A stretch of DNA of 39,160 bases, taken from positions 1 through 39,160 of the forward strand of contig JAJYAG010000047.1 of NCBI GenBank assembly GCA_021779665.1, in the 5' to 3' direction. This document shows, one piece after another, positions 33,568 to 39,160 of the stretch. The notes beneath the pieces were generated by a model. That model was not told the origin of the DNA. It did not search any database and saw only the letters and a program-made list of their open reading frames with translations. Source of the DNA: Bacteroidota bacterium (GTDB lineage: Bacteria; Bacteroidota; Bacteroidia; Bacteroidales; JAAUTT01). The translations under genes were made by a program, and so were the position numbers. Position 1 is the first letter of the stretch, and every line of letters begins with the position of its first letter.

Positions 33568-34509
33568 ATGAACTTAAAAATTATATCCTTCTCTTTTGCT
33601 CCCGGTTTTTTAAAATTGGTTCTGAACATTGCCATGCTTGCCGGTTTCACCATATTTTCGCCGGTTAATGCATACTGTCAGTTAATGTTGACCGAGGGTT
33701 TTGAAGTTCACGACAGCCTGACACATTTAAACTGGTGGAAAATCTCTGGAAACACAAAAGGGTATATCAACAGCCTTTACAGCCGGGAAGGGAAAAAATC
33801 GGCGCGTTTTGAAGTGCAGATGTCGGATCGGGGCGATTTCCGTTCCGAAATCACAACCGGCGATAACAACCCGGCGCCCAAAAACTACACTATCGGGCAG
33901 GAATACTGGTATGGAGTCAGCATTATGCCCGACAAAAATCTCAGAATATCACCTTTCCCCGAAGTAGTTTTTCAATTTCACAGCACACCCGACATGGTAC
34001 CCGGCGAAACCTGGGATTCGGGGTTAAATCCTCCCGTTGCCTTGTATTGCGATGGTAATTCCTGGAGTATACAGGTAAAGGGAGATGATCGTGAGGTCAC
34101 CGATAAAAAGAATTACCGCTTCTCGACGGAGGAAAATTTAGGAAATGTAGGGCTGGGTGAGTGGACCGACTGGGTTTTTCATATAAAGTGGAATTATAAT
34201 GGAGATGGATTTGTGAGAATATGGAAAAACGGGAAAATGGTTTATAATCTCACCGGCCCTAATACTTATAACGACAAAACAGGCCCTTACCTCAAGATGG
34301 GCGTTTATGCCTGGTACTTAAAGAAACCGGGAAGTGATCCGTGGCAAAAGGCAAATGAAGCGGGAGTGGGCAACAGAATTTATTATCACGATTCCATTCG
34401 CATTGCAGGAGAAAATGCCGGTACAAACACAGTTTCCCCCAAAGATAGAACGTGCGAACCGGTTAAAAAAGAAATGGAAATAAACTGGAAAAATATAAGA
34501 CAAAAGTAA
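33568..34509 (+). CDS. Secreted polysaccharide-lyase-like protein (heparin lyase I / PL20-type jelly roll)
   Basis: A 313-residue exported protein: hydrophobic signal about 12-37 ending NAYCQ, then one beta-jelly-roll domain of the polysaccharide lyase fold shared by heparin lyase I-like and glucuronan lyase families. Recognisable strands are SARFEVQMSDRGDFRSEI, GQEYWYGVSIMPDKN, PFPEVVFQFHSTPD, PPVALYCDGNSW, and the last-third WTDWVFHIKWNYNGDGFVRIWKNGK. Such enzymes cleave uronic-acid-containing chains by beta-elimination; the true substrate is unknown. A non-catalytic binding role is possible. The stop codon shares one base with the ATG of the GH28 gene (TAATG), so the two are translationally coupled. 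Confidence 0.8.
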   Translation: MNLKIISFSFAPGFLKLVLNIAMLAGFTIFSPVNAYCQLMLTEGFEVHDSLTHLNWWKISGNTKGYINSLYSREGKKSARFEVQMSDRGDFRSEITTGDNNPAPKNYTIGQEYWYGVSIMPDKNLRISPFPEVVFQFHSTPDMVPGETWDSGLNPPVALYCDGNSWSIQVKGDDREVTDKKNYRFSTEENLGNVGLGEWTDWVFHIKWNYNGDGFVRIWKNGKMVYNLTGPNTYNDKTGPYLKMGVYAWYLKKPGSDPWQKANEAGVGNRIYYHDSIRIAGENAGTNTVSPKDRTCEPVKKEMEINWKNIRQK

Positions 34510-36116
34510 TGACGAGTAACAGAAGGAATTTTATTGCCAAAGCCGGCCTTGGCATTGGTGGTGTGGTAGGATTAAGTTCGGGCGGGGATTTTTCTTGCCC
34601 TCAGATCAAAGATACAACCCTGAATTTTGTCAACGTAGCCCTTAAACAAATTATTGGCGACGGAAAAACTAAAAACACCTTGGCTATCAACAGTCTCATT
34701 AAAGAAATACACGAAAACGGCGGAGGTACTCTTTATTTTCCACCGGGCAATTACATTACCGGGGCTATTCATTTAAAATCAAATATTACCATTCATCTCG
34801 AAGCGGGAGCAGTGATAACATTCAGCACCGATTTTGACGATTATCTTCCAATGGTTCAAAGCCGCTGGCAGGGAATTGACTGTGTAAATTTTTCGCCGCT
34901 CATTTATGCTAACAACGCCTCAAACATAACCATTACAGGAAGAGGGACCTTCGACGGTGGTGGTGCCGTTTGGTGGGATTTTGTGCTGAAACTGCGCAAG
35001 GAGTTTAAAGAAACAGGCAAAGTGAACCGAACCAGGTGGCAGGAAATTTTTTACCAGAATAACCAGGAAGCCAGCGACCAGAGTTTTGGGTTTATGCGTC
35101 CTTCGCTTTTTCAGGCTTATAATTGCGATAACATTTTGATCGAGGGAGTGCGTTTCCTCAATTCTCCTTTCTGGACAGTGCATCTTGTTACCTGCGAAAA
35201 TGTAGTCGTAGACAGGGTTTGGATCCATAACGAAGATTCTCCAAACACCGACGGGATTAATCCCGAATCTTCCAAAAACGTGCGTATATCAAACTGCTAT
35301 ATTTATGCAAGCGACGACTGTATTACCATCAAATCGGGCAAATCGAAATGGGCACGCGAAAATGCGAAGCCATGCGAAAATATAACTGTTACCAATTGTG
35401 TTATGACCTCGGGTGCTGCCGGAATCGGTATTGGCAGCGAAATGTCGGCAGGGGTCAGGAGGGTTACTGTTTCCAATTGCGTATTCGAAAACACCCATAC
35501 GGGTATTCATATCAAGACTAACAGGGAAAGAGGGGGCATTGTGGAAGATATCGTGATCTCCAATATTGTGATGAACAATATTTCTGCCCAGGCCGGAATT
35601 TTCATAAATACCGAATACTGGATAAAAACAACTCCCGGCCCTGTGAATGAAAATACGCCACGGTTCAGGAATATCCACATCAGCAATGTCACCGGGGTAA
35701 ACCTTAAAAAAGCGGTCGAAATTATTGGGCTGGAAGAAATGGCTATCGAAAATGTTTCATTAAGCAATATCAATACTTCTTCCCAATATGGTCTTAAGTG
35801 CAGGTACATTAAAAACCTTATGTTAACGAATATTCAGGTGAACGACGTAACAGATACCCCGTTTGTGTTTGAACACGTTGAACAGGCCGACATTGATGGC
35901 CTTACAACCAATGCCGGAAAAGACCAGCCCAAAGTTAAATTGTTGAACGTGAGCGATTTTTCGTTGGGTAGGTGCCGTCACAATGGTTCTGGAAAGGCTT
36001 TTCTTGAAATTGACGGAGAATATACCGGACAGGTTTGGTTGCAGGATAAAAGATTACTTACCAACGGGGCTGTATCTGTTACCGGGAAAGTTAAAAAAGG
36101 GGCTGTAATTATTTAA
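34509..36116 (+). CDS. GH28-family pectinase-like protein with altered active-site motifs
   Basis: A 535-residue right-handed beta-helix of family GH28 (polygalacturonase, rhamnogalacturonase and relatives). The N-terminus has a twin-arginine signal (SNRRNFIAKAGLGIGG), pointing to Tat export. The acid triad is kept: D248 in NTDGINPES, D269-D270 in SDDCITIKSG. Two other conserved motifs differ: GHG is replaced by GAA (302-304, in TSGAAGIGIGSEMS), and RIK reads HIK (334-336, in GIHIKTNRERGG). The beta-helix continues to about 470 and ends in a short tail. The acid residues favour activity; the missing His and Arg suggest a substrate other than plain galacturonan, such as a rhamnogalacturonan-type backbone, but this is not proven. 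Confidence 0.88.
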   Translation: MTSNRRNFIAKAGLGIGGVVGLSSGGDFSCPQIKDTTLNFVNVALKQIIGDGKTKNTLAINSLIKEIHENGGGTLYFPPGNYITGAIHLKSNITIHLEAGAVITFSTDFDDYLPMVQSRWQGIDCVNFSPLIYANNASNITITGRGTFDGGGAVWWDFVLKLRKEFKETGKVNRTRWQEIFYQNNQEASDQSFGFMRPSLFQAYNCDNILIEGVRFLNSPFWTVHLVTCENVVVDRVWIHNEDSPNTDGINPESSKNVRISNCYIYASDDCITIKSGKSKWARENAKPCENITVTNCVMTSGAAGIGIGSEMSAGVRRVTVSNCVFENTHTGIHIKTNRERGGIVEDIVISNIVMNNISAQAGIFINTEYWIKTTPGPVNENTPRFRNIHISNVTGVNLKKAVEIIGLEEMAIENVSLSNINTSSQYGLKCRYIKNLMLTNIQVNDVTDTPFVFEHVEQADIDGLTTNAGKDQPKVKLLNVSDFSLGRCRHNGSGKAFLEIDGEYTGQVWLQDKRLLTNGAVSVTGKVKKGAVII

Positions 36117-36150
36117 CTTAAAGTTTTAAGTAATTTAAATCTTCTTGCTC

Positions 36151-39126
36151 ATGAAAAACCTTGTCTGTCTTTTTTGTTTGTTCTTCGTTATTCCGGGGTA
36201 CGCACAAAACAAAGTCCTCCTAAACGGACTATGGGAGGTTGGGATGGAGCGCGACTATCAACTCACAGCCGAAGTGCCTTCCGTTAGTTTTGACCCTACT
36301 GTTATGAGTGGTTCAACTGTTTGGTACCGTAAAAAGGTCCGTTTGCCCGAAGGTGATTGGAGGTATGCTACTTTAGTGCTCAATGGCGCACGTTTTTGTC
36401 CCGAAGTGTATATTAATAAAAAACTGGTTTCCAAAGCCGAAGGAGGCATGGCCCCAACCTTTCATCCTTTAAAGGCGCAGGAAATCAAACCAGGAAAGGA
36501 AATTGTCCTCGAAATAGGGTTAAAGTCGATGAAAGAGGTTCCTGTTACCGATGCCTCTTATATTCCTGTTGCCGATCATTGGAGATCCAATATTTCCTCG
36601 TATTTATGGGACGATGTGTATCTGAGGCTGCATGGGAAGGCTCGTATCGACAGGGTGATCCCTTTCACCGATTTAAAAAACAACAGTTTAAGAGTTAAAT
36701 ACTCATTGACACAACTGGAGGAGAAAGCTTTTAAGGGATTATCGGTACACTGCGAACTCACTGATCTGAATGGTAAGGTAATTCAGCAGGGAACAGCGCC
36801 ATTAAAAGCTGCTCAGGCTAATATTGCCAATGGAGAAATAATACTTCAGTTAAATTCCGGTATAAAAAAATGGAGTCCGCTTCAACCCAACTTGTACCGC
36901 ATTCGGATATCTCTGCTCGAAAATGGTAAAATGTTGGACTTTCAGGAGATTTCGTATGGGGCCAAAGAATTCAGGGTCAACAATAAACAGTTCGAATTAA
37001 ACAATTTTCCTTTTAAAGCCAGGGCAGCCACGGTGGTGTGGCACCGCTGGACACGCGATCCCGAAGGTAGAGAACTGGCTTACGATACGGCCTGGTTCCG
37101 GAAAAACATCATACAGGCACTTAAGGATCGAGGTGCCAACACGCTTCGTTTTCATCTGGGAACACCTCCCGAAAGGTTTCTCGATATGTGCGATAAATAT
37201 GGTTTATTGGTGCAGTACGAGTGGCATTTTTTTCATGGCATGACAGCCTCGCCGCAAAGCCTGATGCAGCAGTGGCAGCAGTGGCTCGATCTGGCAATGC
37301 GGCATCCGTCGGTAGCGATCATTCACCCTTATAACGAAACGGAAGGTCCGGAATTGAAAACTGTTTGGGATGTTCTGGGTTCTTTAACACAGGATTACCC
37401 TCCTATGGTGATTTCGGAACGCGATGTGCTGCATATTCACAAATATTGGTGGAGCCTGTTCGAGAATACCGGTGTGTATTACGACGATGCCGGCCAGTTT
37501 CCACTTGCCATAATGGTCGATGAGTTTGGCGGGAACTACCTCGACGGGCAAGGCAACCTGGGAGGATATAAAACCGTGAAGGAATCGTACCTGAGATTTC
37601 TGGGGCGTGATCATACCCGGCAAATGAGATTATACCATCACACCATTTCCAATTCGCGCATTGCTGAATACTGGCGACGCATCAATGCTGCCGGGTTTTC
37701 TCCTTTCTGCGCACTTGGTTCTCCCGAAGACGGTAATCATTGGTTTCTGGATGACCTGAGAACAGGGACTCCCAAGCCTGTATGGAATGCTTTAACAGCT
37801 GCCTGGTCGCCTGTTTCGGTTAGCCTTGATGTTTGGGACAGGCATTTTACACCCGGGCAGATGGCCGAACTTCCTGTTTTTGCCTTTAACGACCTGGAAC
37901 AGGAGCACAAGGCTGTTATTGAGGTGAGCATAAAAGACAGCCTCGGAAATGCTGTTTTTACGGATACTTTCAACGAACGCCTGAAGCCATTTTCTAAATT
38001 GGTGGTATTAAAATCAGTGTTAGTTCCTCAAAAAACAGGTAAATATACCTTTCAGGCAAAGTTGTTAAATCCGCCCGCTTATATTAAATATCCGGTAGCA
38101 TCGGAGTGGGATTTCAGTGTTTTTTCCGCCACAGCATCTTTTAAACCTCAGGTTTCGGTTGCCATTCCCGACAATGAGAATGAATTACGCGAGTTTATTA
38201 AGTCGGTGGGCCTTATCCCCGTCGAAGCAGGCGACAGATCTGCCGCAACCATTGTTTGCGCGCAGAAAACATGGCAAAAAATTGCCTTGGGCGACACTGC
38301 TGTTCTGAAGTGGCTAAACAATGCAATAGATAAAGGGATATCTGTAATTCTGCTGGATGCCGGACCAAAGAACTTTGGACAGGGGTATCCAAAAAATAAA
38401 GGCGACCTTGGCCCGCTCAAGGCTGCAAGTGTCCTGACCAACCCTGCTACCGTATATTATCCGTTGATTAAAGGGTTGAAAGTAGGATTCAAAGAGGCAG
38501 CCGAGCCAGAGAGCCATATACACAGGTCCCTGGCCAGTAATTTATTGTGGGAAAATCTTAGTCCCGGAGATACGTGGCTTTTTAACGGGCTTCGTGGCGG
38601 TTTGATATTGCCGGCAGCGGAACTGGAACTTTCGGGTATCACCCGCGATGCCTTTGAAAAATTATGGAGTTCACGTGGAATAAAGAATAGGCCTTATGCC
38701 GAAAAACCTTTTTATGCTTACGAATTACAAGGTTTTTTTGAGTTTTCAGAAAAGCCTGCTGATATAGAAACCAAAGAAAAATTAAGAGACCGGGTGCGGT
38801 TTCTTGTAAACGATGCTCCTGCACTGGCAGGCTCTCTGTCCCCGGATGCGCCGGTGGTGGTTACCGACCTGTATGATGAATACGCCAAAACTGCCGGAGC
38901 TGAAGCTTTGGCAATCACTCCTCTGGCATCGGCAGGCAAAAATCTGATGCGCTTCCCGGTTTACCAGATTGATTTCGGTCCACGAAAAGGTAGGCTTATA
39001 ATATCCCAAATGATCACATCCGGTCGCCTGGCTCCTGGTTTTGGATCCTCTGACAAATATGGAATCCGTTACGACGAGGTTGCCCGGCAAATGGTAATTA
39101 ATATGATTAAAATAGTTGCTCCATAG
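36151..39126 (+). CDS. Large secreted GH2-like glycoside hydrolase with extra C-terminal domain
   Basis: A 991-residue exported enzyme; signal peptide MKNLVCLFCLFFVIPGYA. The GH2 layout is: sugar-binding jelly roll (about 20-160; LNGLWEVGM, TVWYRKKVRLPEG, LVLNGARFCPEVYINKKLV), immunoglobulin-like domain (about 165-275), and a TIM barrel (about 280-600) with the acid/base E396 in HPYNETEG and a nucleophile candidate E458 in MVDEFGG. The last 370 residues contain a further Ig-like part and a Rossmann-like segment (ISVILLDAGPKNFGQ) that I cannot assign. GH2 covers beta-galactosidase, beta-glucuronidase, beta-mannosidase and others; specificity is open. The ATG at 36151 is preferred over a TTG two codons earlier. 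Confidence 0.85.
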   Translation: MKNLVCLFCLFFVIPGYAQNKVLLNGLWEVGMERDYQLTAEVPSVSFDPTVMSGSTVWYRKKVRLPEGDWRYATLVLNGARFCPEVYINKKLVSKAEGGMAPTFHPLKAQEIKPGKEIVLEIGLKSMKEVPVTDASYIPVADHWRSNISSYLWDDVYLRLHGKARIDRVIPFTDLKNNSLRVKYSLTQLEEKAFKGLSVHCELTDLNGKVIQQGTAPLKAAQANIANGEIILQLNSGIKKWSPLQPNLYRIRISLLENGKMLDFQEISYGAKEFRVNNKQFELNNFPFKARAATVVWHRWTRDPEGRELAYDTAWFRKNIIQALKDRGANTLRFHLGTPPERFLDMCDKYGLLVQYEWHFFHGMTASPQSLMQQWQQWLDLAMRHPSVAIIHPYNETEGPELKTVWDVLGSLTQDYPPMVISERDVLHIHKYWWSLFENTGVYYDDAGQFPLAIMVDEFGGNYLDGQGNLGGYKTVKESYLRFLGRDHTRQMRLYHHTISNSRIAEYWRRINAAGFSPFCALGSPEDGNHWFLDDLRTGTPKPVWNALTAAWSPVSVSLDVWDRHFTPGQMAELPVFAFNDLEQEHKAVIEVSIKDSLGNAVFTDTFNERLKPFSKLVVLKSVLVPQKTGKYTFQAKLLNPPAYIKYPVASEWDFSVFSATASFKPQVSVAIPDNENELREFIKSVGLIPVEAGDRSAATIVCAQKTWQKIALGDTAVLKWLNNAIDKGISVILLDAGPKNFGQGYPKNKGDLGPLKAASVLTNPATVYYPLIKGLKVGFKEAAEPESHIHRSLASNLLWENLSPGDTWLFNGLRGGLILPAAELELSGITRDAFEKLWSSRGIKNRPYAEKPFYAYELQGFFEFSEKPADIETKEKLRDRVRFLVNDAPALAGSLSPDAPVVVTDLYDEYAKTAGAEALAITPLASAGKNLMRFPVYQIDFGPRKGRLIISQMITSGRLAPGFGSSDKYGIRYDEVARQMVINMIKIVAP

Positions 39127-39140
39127 TTGAATTGAATGCT

Positions 39141-39160
39141 ATGACTAAAAAAAATGCTTT
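39141..39160 (+). CDS. Possible start of the next PUL gene (truncated by window edge)
   Basis: ATG ACT AAA AAA AAT GCT (MTKKNA) begins 15 bases after the GH2-like stop codon on the same strand, with no terminator between. The lysine-rich opening would suit a signal peptide, but only six codons are visible, so no function can be given. Confidence 0.3.

Overview
The window reads as chromosome of a Bacteroidota bacterium, probably order Bacteroidales/Marinilabiliales (inference). The evidence is a complete ECF sigma / FecR / SusC / SusD polysaccharide-utilisation module, a DAHP synthase fused to a C-terminal chorismate mutase, A-rich start-codon contexts without clear Shine-Dalgarno sequences, and several exact matches to the Bacteroidota -7 promoter box TAnnTTTG. 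I see no tRNA, rRNA, CRISPR, phage or insertion sequence.

Layout. 1-13 kb is a housekeeping and stress region: the 3' end of lon; a chemoreceptor and a hemerythrin (minus); a DUF1848 protein; a PAP2-fold membrane protein convergent with cysQ; pepD; a rubredoxin (minus, only 54 codons); a small secreted repeat protein; a 2-Cys peroxiredoxin; tilS; and a MASE3-type histidine kinase (minus). 12.3-18.3 kb is a minus-strand aromatic amino acid operon, pheA - DAHP synthase/chorismate mutase - aroB - aroD - aroC - tyrA. It holds part of the shikimate trunk and both the Phe and Tyr branch entries. 18.5-24.2 kb carries two tandem sensor kinases that share an almost identical catalytic core. 24.5-26.3 kb is a secreted CocE-type hydrolase. 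26.5 kb to the end is a polysaccharide-utilisation locus: ECF sigma factor, FecR anti-sigma, SusC with an N-terminal STN signalling domain, SusD, a lyase-like jelly roll, a GH28, a large GH2-like enzyme, and the first codons of another gene.

Best discovery. In front of pheA there is what appears to be a complete ribosome-mediated transcription attenuator. A 35-codon leader ORF is packed with Phe, Tyr and Trp codons. It is followed by a strong intrinsic terminator that ends six bases before the pheA start codon. Mutually exclusive 1:2, 2:3 and 3:4 pairings can be read directly from the sequence. It would let one leader sense all three aromatic amino acids and control the whole operon.

Other signals. 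Intergenic gaps hold at least three kinds of palindromic element. One kind, found at three places, has arms built from degenerate 7-bp units. Two enzymes (the PAP2 protein and the GH28) lack residues that are normally catalytic in their families.
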